From assembly GCF_002005205.3 (NCBI RefSeq), contig NZ_CP019701.2:2232001-2296000 (forward strand): DNA of 64,000 nt. Reading direction: 5' to 3'. The notes beneath the pieces are model-generated. The model made no database searches and was not told the origin of the DNA. It saw nothing but the letters and a program-made list of their open reading frames with translations. The position numbers were made by a program, and so were the translations under genes. Positions within the stretch are counted from its first letter, which is position 1. The number at the start of each line of letters is the position of its first letter. Origin of the DNA: Rhizobium rhizogenes. GTDB taxonomy: Bacteria > Pseudomonadota > Alphaproteobacteria > Rhizobiales > Rhizobiaceae. Shown here in pieces: positions 1 to 9,151 of the stretch.

Positions 1-1
1 C

Positions 2-958
2 GAATCCATGGGCGCTGAGTTCGTCTATCTCGATTTCGCCGACCAGCAGCAGGACGGCGCCGCCACCGGCGGTTACGCCGCCCCCTCCTCGCCGGAATTC
101 CGCGAGAAGCAGCTGGAGAAGTTCCGCGAGCTCGCACCGCAGATCGATATCGTCATCACCACGGCGCTCATTCCGGGTCGCGACGCCCCGAAGCTGTGGC
201 TGGCCGACATGGTCGCGATGATGAAGCCCGGTTCTGTCATCATCGACCTTGCGGCCGAGCGCGGCGGCAATTGCGATTTGACGGTTCCCGACCAGCGCGT
301 CGTGTCGGACAATGGCGTCATCGTCATCGGCTACACGGATTTCCCGAGCCGCATGGCGGCGCAGGCTTCGACGCTCTATTCCACCAATATCCGCCACATG
401 ATGACCGATCTGACACCGGCTAAGGACGGCAAGGTCGTTCACAACATGGAAGACGACGTCATCCGCGGTGCGACCGTTGCCTATCAGGGTGAGATAACCT
501 TCCCGCCGCCACCGCCGAAAATCCAGGCGATCGCCGCGCAGAAGCCGAAGGAAAAGGCCAGGGAGCTGACACCCGAGGAAAAGCACGCCAAGGAACGGGC
601 CGAATTCAAGGCGCAGACGAAGAACCAGGTCGGCCTGCTCGTCGCCGGCACGGCCATCCTGCTTCTCGTCGGTCTTTATGCGCCGGCAAGCTTCATGAGC
701 CACTTCATCGTCTTCGTACTGGCCTGCTTCGTCGGTTTCCAGGTCATCTGGAGTGTCAGCCATTCGCTGCACACGCCGCTGATGGCGGTGACCAATGCGA
801 TTTCCGGCATCGTCATCCTCGGTGCGCTGCTGCAGATCGGTTCCGGTAACTGGCTGGTGGTGATCCTCGCTTCGCTTTCCGTCCTGATCGCGACGATCAA
901 CATCGTCGGCGGTTTCCTCGTGACACGGCGCATGCTCGCCATGTTCCAGAAGTCCTGA
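2..958 (+). CDS. pntA: NAD(P) transhydrogenase subunit alpha, 3' part (5' end outside window)
   Basis: PntA pairs with PntB to couple hydride transfer between NADH and NADP+ to proton flow across the inner membrane, supplying NADPH. The frame is open from the window edge, so the start lies upstream. The visible part holds the end of the soluble NAD(H)-binding domain ([15 protein letters not shown] motif), a Pro-rich and charged linker, and about four hydrophobic helices near the C-terminus (from [16 protein letters not shown] to [16 protein letters not shown] segments). This is the fused alpha-subunit architecture, as in E. coli, rather than separate alpha1 and alpha2 genes. pntB follows after 19 bp, in one operon. 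Confidence 0.93.
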   Translation, partial: ESMGAEFVYLDFADQQQDGAATGGYAAPSSPEFREKQLEKFRELAPQIDIVITTALIPGRDAPKLWLADMVAMMKPGSVIIDLAAERGGNCDLTVPDQRVVSDNGVIVIGYTDFPSRMAAQASTLYSTNIRHMMTDLTPAKDGKVVHNMEDDVIRGATVAYQGEITFPPPPPKIQAIAAQKPKEKARELTPEEKHAKERAEFKAQTKNQVGLLVAGTAILLLVGLYAPASFMSHFIVFVLACFVGFQVIWSVSHSLHTPLMAVTNAISGIVILGALLQIGSGNWLVVILASLSVLIATINIVGGFLVTRRMLAMFQKS

Positions 959-977
959 GCCGGGTGGGGGACATTTC

Positions 978-2411
978 ATGACCATTGGTATCGTTTCCGC
1001 GGCCTATGTTGCCGCAGCCGTTCTCTTCATCCTTTCTCTTGGCGGTCTTTCCGGACAGGAAAGTGCCAAACGCGCCGTCTGGTACGGCATAACGGGCATG
1101 GGTCTTGCCGTTGTCGCAACGGTCTTCGGGCCTGATGTCGGCATAGGCTTCATCGTCCTGTTGATGATCGCGGGTGGCTCCGTCCTCGGTTATTACGTCG
1201 CAAACCGCGTACAGATGACCGAAATGCCGCAGCTTGTGGCCGCCCTTCACTCCTTCGTTGGCCTCGCCGCCGTCTTCATCGGCTTCAACGCCCATATCGA
1301 GGAAGCGCATGTCGCCTCGCTCGATGAGGCGGCGCGCTCGCTGCTGACAGGCTTTTCCGCCATCCTCGCCCATAAAACGCCGGTGGAACTGGCGATCATG
1401 AAGGTCGAGGTCTTCCTCGGCGTCTTCATCGGCGCGGTCACCTTCACCGGCTCGGTTGTCGCCTTCGGCAAGCTTGCCGGCAAGGTGGACGGCAAGGCGA
1501 AGAAACTGCCGGGCGGACACATCCTCAATGCCGGCGCCGCGATCCTCTCGCTCGTGCTGCTCATCATGTATTGCAACGGTGCCGGCGCCTGGACGCTGGT
1601 GCTGATGACGCTTGCCGCATTCTTCATCGGTTACCACCTGATCATGGGCATCGGCGGCGCCGATATGCCGGTGGTGGTCTCGATGCTGAACAGCTATTCC
1701 GGCTGGGCGGCGGCGGCCATCGGCTTCACGCTCGGCAACGATCTCCTGATCGTCACCGGCGCGCTGGTCGGCTCCTCGGGTGCGATCCTGTCCTACATCA
1801 TGTGTAAAGCCATGAACCGCTCCTTCGTCTCCGTCATCCTCGGCGGCTTCGGCGGCACCACGGGTCCGGCGATGGAAATCGAGGGCGAGCAGGTGGCAAT
1901 CGACGCCGAAGGCGTGGCGGCTGCTCTGAATGACGCTGACAGCATCATCATCGTACCGGGTTACGGCATGGCGGTGGCACAGGCTCAAGGCGCAGTCTCC
2001 GAACTGACCCGCAAGCTGCGCGCCGACGGCAAGACCGTGCGCTTCGCCATCCACCCCGTCGCTGGCCGTCTTCCCGGCCACATGAACGTGCTCTTGGCCG
2101 AAGCCAAGGTGCCCTACGACATCGTGCTGGAAATGGACGAGATCAACGACGACTTCCCCAATACCGACGTCGTCATCGTCATCGGCTCCAACGACATCGT
2201 CAACCCGGCGGCCCAGGACGATCCGAATTCGCCGATTGCCGGCATGCCGGTACTGGAAGTGTGGAAGTCGAAGCTCGTCATCGTCTCCAAGCGCGGCCAG
2301 GGAACGGGTTATTCCGGTATCGAGAACCCGTTGTTCTACAAGGACAATACCCGCATGTTCTACGGTGACGCCAAGAAGTCGATCAACGACCTCCTGCCGC
2401 TGATCAAGTAA
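978..2411 (+). CDS. pntB: NAD(P) transhydrogenase subunit beta
   Basis: 477 residues, the usual length for PntB. The N-terminal part is a multi-spanning proton channel (about nine hydrophobic helices over residues 1-260). The C-terminal domain III binds NADP(H), shown by the [10 protein letters not shown] segment, the [21 protein letters not shown] region and [12 protein letters not shown]. It joins PntA in the inner membrane. A G-rich Shine-Dalgarno stretch precedes the ATG, and a strong hairpin lies just after the stop codon. Confidence 0.96.
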   Translation: MTIGIVSAAYVAAAVLFILSLGGLSGQESAKRAVWYGITGMGLAVVATVFGPDVGIGFIVLLMIAGGSVLGYYVANRVQMTEMPQLVAALHSFVGLAAVFIGFNAHIEEAHVASLDEAARSLLTGFSAILAHKTPVELAIMKVEVFLGVFIGAVTFTGSVVAFGKLAGKVDGKAKKLPGGHILNAGAAILSLVLLIMYCNGAGAWTLVLMTLAAFFIGYHLIMGIGGADMPVVVSMLNSYSGWAAAAIGFTLGNDLLIVTGALVGSSGAILSYIMCKAMNRSFVSVILGGFGGTTGPAMEIEGEQVAIDAEGVAAALNDADSIIIVPGYGMAVAQAQGAVSELTRKLRADGKTVRFAIHPVAGRLPGHMNVLLAEAKVPYDIVLEMDEINDDFPNTDVVIVIGSNDIVNPAAQDDPNSPIAGMPVLEVWKSKLVIVSKRGQGTGYSGIENPLFYKDNTRMFYGDAKKSINDLLPLIK

Positions 2412-2415
2412 CGAA

Positions 2416-2447
2416 AAGGGCGTTTCCGGGAAACCGGAAACGCCCTT
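2416..2447 (+). terminator. Hairpin after pntB
   Basis: A perfect 14-bp stem (AAGGGCGTTTCCGG with its complement) with a GAAA loop starts 5 bp after the pntB stop. It has no long U tract, which is common for terminators in this group. It may serve the convergent rut operon as well. Confidence 0.7.
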
Positions 2448-2480
2448 CGAATTTCTGAGAAACGACGATACGTTTCGTCC

Positions 2481-2593
2481 GTCATGCCGGACTTGATCCG
2501 ACATCCAGCCACGGCGCGTCTGCGACGTGAGAAATAGGTCTTACGCGATCAAGGACTTGATCGCGCTGGACCCCGGATCTAGTCCGGGGTGAC
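2481..2593. repeat. Rhizobiaceae palindromic intergenic element, copy 1
   Basis: A 113-bp block running from GTCATGCCGGA to CCGGGGTGAC. It contains a perfect internal hairpin (GCGATCAAG-GA-CTTGATCGC) and a second one at its right end (ACCCCGGA...TCCGGGGT). A closely similar 111-bp block occurs at 7120-7230. Mosaic palindromic elements of this look are widespread between genes in Rhizobium and Agrobacterium; I cannot assign the exact family. Confidence 0.8.
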
Positions 2594-2658
2594 AGTGTGC
2601 GGATGCTATGGCCGCGCCAAACAGAACCGTTCCGCGGGATATTGTCGATAGACCGCCT

Positions 2659-3183
2659 TCAAAGCACCCGGTAACGCCGGTTGAAATACATCAGCGCTTC
2701 TTCGCCCTCATTGATCCTCATATCGACGACATCGCAGATGAGGATGTCATGCGTGCCACCGTCATGCGCTTCGCGGATACGGCAATCGAAGGAAACGAGC
2801 GCATCTTCGAGAACCGGGGCACCGGTTTCGAGCACGCCCCAGCTTCCGGCGGCAAAGCGTTCATCGGCGGGCGTCTTGCCACCGAAAAGCGTGCTCAGCA
2901 CCTCGTGATGTGCGGCAAGCGTATTGACGCAGATGACGCCATTGGCCTTCACCACCCTGTAGGCGGAAGCATTGCGGTTGAGGCAGACGAGAAGCGTGGG
3001 CGGATTGTCGGAAACGCTGCAAACGGCCGTCGCGGCAAAGCCCGCGCGGCCTGCCGCACCGTTGGTGGTGACGATATTGACCGCCGCACCGAGCCGCGCC
3101 ATGGCGTTTCTGTATTCGAGGCTGCGCTCCTGTGCAGTCTTCGTCTCCATTTCCGCTTCCTTTTCAAGAGACTTCATCTGCAT
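2659..3183 (-). CDS. rutF: NADH:FMN reductase, RutF
   Basis: 174 residues, flavin reductase-like domain protein (HpaC/RutF type). It supplies reduced FMN to the RutA monooxygenase. Family signs are the NIVTTNG and [21 protein letters not shown] segments, the latter being the conserved flavin-binding region. It is the last gene of the rut operon, 26 bp after rutE. The start at 3183 follows AAGGAAGG at a good distance; two further in-frame ATGs lie just downstream, so the N-terminus may be a few residues shorter. Position in a complete rut operon makes the specific name secure. Confidence 0.93.
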   Translation of the reverse strand: MQMKSLEKEAEMETKTAQERSLEYRNAMARLGAAVNIVTTNGAAGRAGFAATAVCSVSDNPPTLLVCLNRNASAYRVVKANGVICVNTLAAHHEVLSTLFGGKTPADERFAAGSWGVLETGAPVLEDALVSFDCRIREAHDGGTHDILICDVVDMRINEGEEALMYFNRRYRVL

Positions 3184-3209
3184 CTAACCCATCCTTCCTT
3201 AACAGGCCA

Positions 3210-3800
3210 TCAAGCCAGCACGCAGGCCTCTTCGAAGGCAAGCCGCGGCAGGCGTCCGAAAAGCTTGGACGGATCGCCATGACCGAGATTGATCAGGAAA
3301 TTGGATTTCCACGTCGTGCCCGCAAAAAACGCCGCATCCACCCTGGCCTTGTCGAAACCCGACATGGCCCCGGTATCCAGTCCCAGTGCGCGGGCGGCGA
3401 GGATGAGATACCCCGCCTGAAGCGTGGCATTGCGGAAGGCGGTTTCTTCGGCCACAGCCGGGCTGGAAGTGAACCATGAACGCGCATCGGCATGGGGAAA
3501 CAGTTCCGGCAGCTTTTCGTAAAATTCAGCGTCGATGGCGGCAATAACAGTCACCGGCGCGGCCATGGTCTTTTCCAGATTGCCGGAAGACAGCGCGGGC
3601 TTCAGCTTCTCCTTGGCTTCCGCGCTGCGCACGAAGACGAAACGCGCCGGCGAGCAATTGGCCGAGGTCGGCCCCATCTTCGTCAGGTCGTACAGCGCCC
3701 TCAGCGTTTCATCGCTGACCGGCTTGTCCGCCCAGCCATTGTGGGTGCGTGCTTCGGTGAAAAGCGTTGCCAGTGCCGCGTCATCGAGTGCTTTCGTCAT
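3210..3800 (-). CDS. rutE: Malonic semialdehyde reductase, RutE
   Basis: 196 residues, nitroreductase fold. RutE reduces malonic semialdehyde to 3-hydroxypropionate, removing the toxic end product of uracil breakdown. Visible family features are the [11 protein letters not shown]-terminal segment, the [16 protein letters not shown] flavin-binding region and the [24 protein letters not shown]-terminal region. It lies between rutD (17 bp) and rutF (26 bp) on the minus strand. Confidence 0.93.
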   Translation of the reverse strand: MTKALDDAALATLFTEARTHNGWADKPVSDETLRALYDLTKMGPTSANCSPARFVFVRSAEAKEKLKPALSSGNLEKTMAAPVTVIAAIDAEFYEKLPELFPHADARSWFTSSPAVAEETAFRNATLQAGYLILAARALGLDTGAMSGFDKARVDAAFFAGTTWKSNFLINLGHGDPSKLFGRLPRLAFEEACVLA

Positions 3801-3817
3801 CTTGCTCTAAAATCCTG

Positions 3818-4609
3818 TCAGAATGTTCGGGTGGCCGGCAGCAGGAACTGCAGAAGCCTTGTGTTGAAAAGGTCTGTTTCGGTGATATTCACCGCATGCG
3901 CGCCGAAATCGAGAAGGCAAAGTTCGCTCTGCCGCAGGCCCTCCGCCAGCCGCAGCGAACGGGTATAAGGCACCAGAAGATCGTCCTTCGTCGCCACCAC
4001 CAGCACCGGATTGTCGATCTCGCCAAGCCGGCTATCGACATCGAAAGCCCGAAGCGCCGCAATACGCCGCAGCACATTTGCCTTGCCCTGAAAATGCGAA
4101 ACGCCATGGGCATCGTCCCGCGCCAGACGCTCCTGATGCCCCGACATCCAGGCGGCCGGATAGAGAAACAGCGGCTGGGCTTTCACGAATGCCTCGACGC
4201 CGGATTTTTCCAGAAGCTCGATCCGCACATCGAAGCAGCGCCCCGAATGCGGATCGGCCTTGCTCCAGGCATTGATAAGAACGAGCCTGTCGATCAGATC
4301 AGGCTTGCGCAGCGCGATATCGAGACCGATCAGACCGCCGAGCGCATGGCCCATGAAGTGGAATGTTTCGAGGTTCAGCGTCGAGACAATCTCCAGCACG
4401 TCATCCGCCATCGCCGATATGCCGCCCTCTGCCGGCACCTCGCCGCCGGTCCTGCCGGTTCCGCGATGGTCATAGGTGACGATGCGGAAATGGTCGGAAA
4501 GGGCATCGATCTGCGGCGTCCAGTAAGTGCCCGATCCACCCAGCCCCGAAGACAGCAATATGGTTGCCGCCTCAGGATCGGTCCGGCCATGAACCTCGAA
4601 ATGCATCAT
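3818..4609 (-). CDS. rutD: RutD alpha/beta-hydrolase fold protein
   Basis: 263 residues from the chosen start (MMHFEVHGR), 13 bp after the rutC stop. An upstream in-frame ATG at 4666 would overlap rutC and add a non-conserved tail, so it is rejected. RutD is thought to speed hydrolysis of 3-aminoacrylate to malonic semialdehyde. The fold is alpha/beta hydrolase (SSGLGGSG oxyanion region, YDHRGTGRTGG), but the nucleophile elbow reads GHALGG, with Ala where serine hydrolases have Ser. The His of the classical triad appears retained near the C-terminus (FGAHAVNITE). Confidence 0.92.
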   Translation of the reverse strand: MMHFEVHGRTDPEAATILLSSGLGGSGTYWTPQIDALSDHFRIVTYDHRGTGRTGGEVPAEGGISAMADDVLEIVSTLNLETFHFMGHALGGLIGLDIALRKPDLIDRLVLINAWSKADPHSGRCFDVRIELLEKSGVEAFVKAQPLFLYPAAWMSGHQERLARDDAHGVSHFQGKANVLRRIAALRAFDVDSRLGEIDNPVLVVATKDDLLVPYTRSLRLAEGLRQSELCLLDFGAHAVNITETDLFNTRLLQFLLPATRTF

Positions 4610-4622
4610 CTGCCGCTTCGCC

Positions 4623-5009
4623 CTATTTGCCGATATGGGCGACGGTGGCGATTTCCACCAGCGCATCGGGCTTTACGAGGCCGCACTGGATGCAATATCG
4701 CGCCGGCTTGTCGCCGGGGAAATATTCTGCATAGACCGTGTTGACGGCCTGGTAATTCGCCCAGTCGGTGATGAAGATGTGGTTCATGGTCACGTCCTCC
4801 ATCGTGCCGCCGGCGGTTTCGATGACAGACTTGATGGTTTCCAGAACATGGCGGGTCTGGGCGCTCGCATCGCCCACATGCACGACGTTATTGTCCTTGT
4901 CGAAGGGCAGCGTGCCGGACACGTAAACCACGCCGTCGGCAAGGGTTCCCGGCGAAAAGGGAGCGATGGGTTTGCTGGTACCGGCAGGCACGATAATCTT
5001 TTTCGGCAT
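4623..5009 (-). CDS. rutC: 3-aminoacrylate deaminase, RutC (Rid family)
   Basis: 128 residues, RidA/YjgF family, the usual length. It converts 3-aminoacrylate from the RutB step to malonic semialdehyde plus ammonia. The C-terminal region contains the conserved Arg ([14 protein letters not shown]) and the [10 protein letters not shown] end typical of Rid proteins. It lies 24 bp after rutB, with a GAGGAG-type Shine-Dalgarno sequence upstream. Confidence 0.94.
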   Translation of the reverse strand: MPKKIIVPAGTSKPIAPFSPGTLADGVVYVSGTLPFDKDNNVVHVGDASAQTRHVLETIKSVIETAGGTMEDVTMNHIFITDWANYQAVNTVYAEYFPGDKPARYCIQCGLVKPDALVEIATVAHIGK

Positions 5010-5033
5010 TTCGTTCTCCTCTTGTGTTGAATA

Positions 5034-5774
5034 TCAAGCGCTGACGGGTGCGGCCTGCGAGATGACACCGCAGAAATCATTGACGGTGGCGACCCAGCCG
5101 AAAAACTTCTCGACATTGTAGACCGTCGCCTGCTGGATAAAGTCCGGACCCAGATGATGCGTGGCATCTTCCAGCATCACCCCGAAATATTCGAGGTGAA
5201 AGGCGTCGCGCAGCGAGCTTTCGACGCAGACATTGGTGGCGATGCCGACGAACACCAGATTGCGGATGCCGCGAGCGCGCAGAACGCTGTCCATATTGGT
5301 GTTGAAGAAACCGCTGTAACGCGTCTTCGGCACCAGAATATCGCCGGGCTGCGGCTGCAACTCGTCGACGATGGCATAATCCCATGTGCCTTTGGCCAAG
5401 AGCTGACCCTGCAATTCCGGGCGTTTGCGCATGGTCTTCAAGGCATTGGATTTGTGCCAGTTGGGCGAACCCGGGCCGCCCGCCTCGACATAATTCTTGT
5501 CCCAGCCATTCTGGAAATAGATGACCTGAACACCCGCTGCGCGCGCCGCATCCAGCGTCTTCTTGATGTTGGCGATGGTGCCCTTGGCCCCGGATATATC
5601 GAACCCGGCCAGATCGACGTAACCGCCCTCGGTCGAATAGGCGTTCTGCATATCGACCACGACAACGGCGGTCTCGCTGGGTTTTAGGGTAATCGGCTCC
5701 GGCCTTGCGGGAAGCGTGACGCTTTCCGAACGGCTTTCCGGCCCCTTGTAACCCGCCACAACGGCTTCGCTCAT
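5034..5774 (-). CDS. rutB: Ureidoacrylate amidohydrolase, RutB
   Basis: 246 residues, isochorismatase-like cysteine hydrolase. It hydrolyses ureidoacrylate, made by RutA, to 3-aminoacrylate and carbamate. The catalytic triad is visible: Asp41 in [10 protein letters not shown], Lys150 in [12 protein letters not shown] and nucleophile Cys183 in [12 protein letters not shown]. The spacing between these (109 and 33 residues) matches E. coli RutB as I recall it. The start overlaps the rutA stop by 4 bp, which implies translational coupling. Confidence 0.95.
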   Translation of the reverse strand: MSEAVVAGYKGPESRSESVTLPARPEPITLKPSETAVVVVDMQNAYSTEGGYVDLAGFDISGAKGTIANIKKTLDAARAAGVQVIYFQNGWDKNYVEAGGPGSPNWHKSNALKTMRKRPELQGQLLAKGTWDYAIVDELQPQPGDILVPKTRYSGFFNTNMDSVLRARGIRNLVFVGIATNVCVESSLRDAFHLEYFGVMLEDATHHLGPDFIQQATVYNVEKFFGWVATVNDFCGVISQAAPVSA

Positions 5775-6862
5775 TCCGCTGCCTCCAGTTCAGCCTGAAC
5801 ATGCGCCCGGCTCTTCATCAGCGGCTGCACATATTTGCCGAATTTTTCGACGCCCTCGAGGAAGTCGTCGAAAGTCAGCATCACGCCGCCCGTTCCCGGC
5901 ACTTCGCTCATCTCATCCAGCATGGCCGCCACTTCCTCATAGGAACCGATCAACGTTCCCATGTTGATGTTGACCGCCGAGACGGGATTGGACATGTGCC
6001 GGACATTGGTGTCGGAGCCGGATTTGGTATCGACGGCACTTTGCAGGCCGAGCCACTTGATCGCATCCTCATCCGCACCCGCCTTGTAATGCTCCCACTT
6101 CGCCCAGGCGTCTTCGGATTTTTCCTCGGCAAGCACCATCGTCAGCACCACGGACTTGACCTCGCGGCCGGACTTTTCCGTTGCCGCCAAAAGCCGTTCA
6201 TTGGTGGGCGCGAAGGCCTTCGGTGTATTGACGCCAACACCGAAGCAGAAGCTGTAATCGGCAAACTTGGCCGAAAACGCCATGCCGGAATTGGAGGAGC
6301 CGGCGCAGATGAGCTTCACATCACCCTGCGGAACCGGCTTCATGCGGCAATCCTCCATCTGGAAGAACTTGCCCTTGTAGTCCGATTGTCCGTCTGTCAG
6401 CAGCTCTTTCAAGATGGAAGTATATTCGCCGAGATATTCGTAGCGATCACCGAAATAATCATCGCCCGGCCACAGCCCCATCTGGCTATATTCTGGACGC
6501 TGCCAGCCGGTAATCAGGTTGATGCCGAAACGTCCGCCAGAAATCGAATCGATCGTCGTTGCCATGCGCGCAACAATGGCCGGCGGCATGACCAGCGTGG
6601 CGGCTGTGCCGAAAAGCTTGATCTTGGAGGTGACGGCGGCAAGGCCTGCCATCAGCGTGAAGGATTCCAGATTGTAATCCCAGAACTCTGTCTTGCCGCC
6701 AAAGCCGCGCAGCTTGATCATCGACAGCGCAAAGTCGAAACCGTATTTCTCCGCCTTCAGTGTGATCGCCTTGTTCAAGTCGAAGCTCGGCTTGTATTGC
6801 GGCGCGTTTTCAGAAAGAAGCCACCCATTGTTCCCGATCGGGATAAAAACACCAACTTCCAT
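5771..6862 (-). CDS. rutA: Pyrimidine (uracil) monooxygenase, RutA
   Basis: 363 residues, flavin-dependent luciferase-like monooxygenase. It opens the uracil or thymine ring at N3-C4 using O2 and FMNH2 delivered by RutF. N-terminal segment [19 protein letters not shown], the [21 protein letters not shown] core and the [20 protein letters not shown] region are typical of RutA. It is the first gene of the operon, with AAGGGA upstream of the ATG. No rutG permease or rutR regulator lies next to the operon, so uptake and regulation must be encoded elsewhere. Confidence 0.95.
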   Translation of the reverse strand: MEVGVFIPIGNNGWLLSENAPQYKPSFDLNKAITLKAEKYGFDFALSMIKLRGFGGKTEFWDYNLESFTLMAGLAAVTSKIKLFGTAATLVMPPAIVARMATTIDSISGGRFGINLITGWQRPEYSQMGLWPGDDYFGDRYEYLGEYTSILKELLTDGQSDYKGKFFQMEDCRMKPVPQGDVKLICAGSSNSGMAFSAKFADYSFCFGVGVNTPKAFAPTNERLLAATEKSGREVKSVVLTMVLAEEKSEDAWAKWEHYKAGADEDAIKWLGLQSAVDTKSGSDTNVRHMSNPVSAVNINMGTLIGSYEEVAAMLDEMSEVPGTGGVMLTFDDFLEGVEKFGKYVQPLMKSRAHVQAELEAAE

Positions 6863-6942
6863 TTTGCTGTTCCCTTTTTACGTCAGGTGTCTCCTGACTT
6901 GGCAAAAGAGTAGCAGGTTCCGTGCCAGACCAAATAAAATAA

Positions 6943-6961
6943 TTTTATCAAATGGATAAAA
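6943..6961. promoter_or_regulatory. Candidate rut operator 1
   Basis: TTTTATC-AAATG-GATAAAA is a perfect 7-bp inverted repeat about 80 bp upstream of rutA. Read as TTTATCA-AA-TGGATAA it matches 10 of 14 fixed positions of the E. coli RutR consensus TTGACCA-N2-TGGTCAA, as I recall that consensus. A sister site lies at 6998-7017. Confidence 0.5.
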
Positions 6962-6997
6962 TTTTGGGGCGCATCGAGCCTTGATCAGAAGGCAAAA

Positions 6998-7017
6998 TTT
7001 TTATCATTTGGTAAAAA
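6998..7017. promoter_or_regulatory. Candidate rut operator 2
   Basis: An imperfect palindrome whose core TTTATCA-TT-TGGTAAA (7000-7015) shares the TTTATCAWWTGG half with site 1 and matches 11 of 14 fixed positions of the recalled RutR consensus. The two cores start 56 bp apart. Between here and the heme oxygenase gene the only other recognisable item is the repeat element at 7120-7230. Confidence 0.5.
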
Positions 7018-7119
7018 TATTTGCCTGTTTATTCGGCAAATATGGAGAGCGATACGTCAAAGGCGAGCGGCCCTCACCACAATCCCAGACCGATGTGGGA
7101 AATCCGAAGGCTCTCCTTC

Positions 7120-7230
7120 GTCATGCCGGACGCGATCCGGCATCCAGCCACGACGCGTCTGCGCCGTGAATAGAGTCTTTCGTGATCAAGGACTTGATCG
7201 CGCTGGACCCCGGATCAAGTCCGGGGTGAC
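7120..7230. repeat. Rhizobiaceae palindromic intergenic element, copy 2
   Basis: A 111-bp block in the same orientation as the one at 2481-2593. Both begin GTCATGCCGGA, share the hairpin around GATCAAG-GA-CTTGATC and end CCGGGGTGAC. The two copies flank the rut operon. This one sits between the rutA promoter region and the 3' end of the heme oxygenase gene. Confidence 0.8.
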
Positions 7231-7322
7231 GGCGCTGGGGTGTTAACACTCAATCAAACGCGCACGCGCGACGGGGCACTTCTGTGCGATGAGGACAACA
7301 ATCGCGCAGCTATGCCAAAACC

Positions 7323-7934
7323 TCAACCCAGCCGCTGCTGCGCGTAGGCATGGACGGCCCGGAACGCAGCCTCGGCGCCCGCGACAACCCGCTCTTCCTC
7401 TTCAACCGTCAGCGCAATTTCATCAAGCGCTACGGTGAACGTGCGCCAGTGCAGGCCGCGTCCTTCCGGGGCGCCGGCCAGATGGCGCGCGCCGAATTCT
7501 TCGCCAAGACCGAGCTTCGCCGCATCTTTCAGCAGGAAAGCCGCACCGAGATTGGAACCTTCGACCACATAAAGCCAGCCCATCGCCTCCGGCAGATCGA
7601 ACGGCGTTTCGCCGGTGAAACGCGCAGCCTTGGCTTCCGGAATAGCAAGACCGAGATCGGCAAGGTCCTGCTCGATCATGGCAAGACGGCGGCGGCCTTT
7701 GAGATCGGGAAGCAGACCATCAAGCGTGGCGTTGGAAAAGAAAACGTCGAGGTCGCGATGGAAAAGATATTGCGTTTCAACGAATTTGCCGAAGTTCTCC
7801 CGGCTCTCGAACGGCTTCGAAGCCATGATGAAGGCATCGAGTTCACCATGCGCCTCGCGCGTCGCTGCTTTCAGTCTCTTGACGCGGCTCTGTTCGATCT
7901 CGGCTACAGGCGCTGAAGGCTCCGCAATAGTCAT
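7323..7934 (-). CDS. Biliverdin-producing heme oxygenase
   Basis: 203 residues from the chosen ATG, which has AAAGGGA 6-8 bp upstream; a longer in-frame start at 7997 lacks support. The protein opens heme to biliverdin, CO and Fe2+, either for iron recovery or as chromophore supply for a bacteriophytochrome. Family signs are the proximal-His segment TREAHGELD near the N-terminus and the distal helix MGWLYVVEGSNLGAAFL, with the glycines that let the helix kink over the heme. No heme transporter or phytochrome gene lies adjacent, so the physiological role is open. Confidence 0.85.
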   Translation of the reverse strand: MTIAEPSAPVAEIEQSRVKRLKAATREAHGELDAFIMASKPFESRENFGKFVETQYLFHRDLDVFFSNATLDGLLPDLKGRRRLAMIEQDLADLGLAIPEAKAARFTGETPFDLPEAMGWLYVVEGSNLGAAFLLKDAAKLGLGEEFGARHLAGAPEGRGLHWRTFTVALDEIALTVEEEERVVAGAEAAFRAVHAYAQQRLG

Positions 7935-7968
7935 GGTGATGGTCCCTTTATCCCTATATTCAGATTGC

Positions 7969-7997
7969 CTGATAAAAATCTTTACTCGAACAGTCAA
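7969..7997 (-). promoter_or_regulatory. Candidate sigma-70 promoter of the heme oxygenase gene
   Basis: On the minus strand TTGACT (7997-7992) and TATCAG (7974-7969) are separated by 17 bp and lie about 35-63 bp before the ATG. No clear Irr or RirA box was recognised. The rest of the gap up to 8190 shows nothing else I can name. Confidence 0.35.
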
Positions 7998-8192
7998 ATT
8001 TTATTTTCGCATTTTTTCGCAAGCCCTGACAAGGAATGTGCCCTGAGAGAAGCGGCACGAAAGGGCATCCGCTTCAATTCCCTGCGATGGCTCCATGCGT
8101 CACGGCAGGCAGACAATGCGCCACGCGATCCGAAATCCGAATCTCCCTCCGCCCGATACCTCAAACAGTCATTCTGTAATTAGATATTTACA

Positions 8193-8206
8193 ACTAACAT
8201 GTCAGT
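8193..8206. promoter_or_regulatory. Candidate operator of the GntR-regulated module
   Basis: ACTAACATGTCAGT is a 14-bp palindrome with one mismatched pair, 40 bp upstream of the lyase gene. The size and symmetry suit a dimeric GntR/FCD repressor, and such a regulator (9152-9808) is encoded one gene downstream. Confidence 0.4.
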
Positions 8207-8245
8207 ACGCTATCAATCCGTGGTCACCTTGGAGGAGCATCTTAA

Positions 8246-9130
8246 TTGACCCAGAAATTTGGCCTTTCGGCAGCCCTGACAACCCCGTTCAAGACGGACG
8301 GAACCGTCGATATCGACGCCATGATCGCTCATGCCCGCCGCTGCCTTCAAAACGGTTGTGACAGCGTGACACTGTTCGGCACCACCGGTGAGGGATGCTC
8401 CGTCGGTAGCCGCGAACGGCAGGTTATCCTCTCCCGTTTCATCGAAGCCGGTATTGCGCCGTCCCGCCTTGTCACCGGCGTTCTCGTGGATTCCATCGAG
8501 GATGCGGCGGACCAGTCGGCCGAGGCCCTGGAAGCCGGCGCCCGCAATATTCTTCTCGCCCCGCCCTCCTATTTCAAGAATGTCAGCGATGACGGCCTGT
8601 TCGCCTGGTTTTCGGCGGTTTTCGCAAAGATCGGCAAGGGCGCCCGTGACATCCTCGTCTATAACATTCCTTCCGTGACCATGGTGACACTGTCGGTCGA
8701 GCTGGTGGGAAGGCTGAAAAAGGCATTCCCCGGCATCGTCACCGGCGTCAAGGATTCCTCCGGCAACTGGAGCCATACCGAGCGCCTGCTGAAAGAGCAT
8801 GGCGACCTCGTCATCCTGATCGGCGATGAGCGCGATCTGGCGAGGGGCGTTCGCCTCGGCGGCCAGGGCGCAATCTCGGGCGTCGCCAATTTCCTGACGC
8901 AGGAAGTCCGCGCCATGGCCGTTGACGGCAAGGACGACAAGCGCATCGTCGATCTTGTTGTGGAACTTCTGAAATTTCCGGTTACGCCTGCCGTCAAGGT
9001 GCTGGTATCACACACGACAGGGGAAAATATCTGGCCGGACGTGCGCGCACCGCTCGTCGCCATTTCGCCGGAGGACCGGCGGCAGATCGAAGGCGCATTC
9101 GATGCGCTGTTTCGCAAACAGGCCGCCTGA
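8246..9130 (+). CDS. Dihydrodipicolinate synthase/N-acetylneuraminate lyase family protein
   Basis: 294 residues, TIM-barrel class I aldolase or dehydratase acting on a 2-keto acid. Visible family residues are the GTTGE motif (LFGTTGEGCS), Tyr139 in VYNIPS and the Schiff-base Lys169 in GVKDSSGNW. The start must be TTG: a stop codon lies 3 bp upstream in frame, and GGAGGAG sits 8 bp before it. The neighbours are a GntR regulator, a sugar-type ABC transporter and a PfkB kinase, so a sugar-acid catabolic role (for example cleavage or dehydration of a 2-keto-3-deoxy acid) is more likely than lysine synthesis. The exact substrate cannot be read from the sequence. Confidence 0.88.
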   Translation: MTQKFGLSAALTTPFKTDGTVDIDAMIAHARRCLQNGCDSVTLFGTTGEGCSVGSRERQVILSRFIEAGIAPSRLVTGVLVDSIEDAADQSAEALEAGARNILLAPPSYFKNVSDDGLFAWFSAVFAKIGKGARDILVYNIPSVTMVTLSVELVGRLKKAFPGIVTGVKDSSGNWSHTERLLKEHGDLVILIGDERDLARGVRLGGQGAISGVANFLTQEVRAMAVDGKDDKRIVDLVVELLKFPVTPAVKVLVSHTTGENIWPDVRAPLVAISPEDRRQIEGAFDALFRKQAA

Positions 9131-9151
9131 ACAGACCTTGAAAGGTTGAGC

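Noticed and set aside
897..2504. Long open frames antisense to pntB, and similarly antisense to the D-aminopeptidase (17839-19680) and the peptide ABC genes (20702-22429)
   Set aside because: They are a by-product of high GC third positions in the real genes; their translations are rich in Arg, Gly, His and Asp with no recognisable fold, and the sense strands encode clear families.
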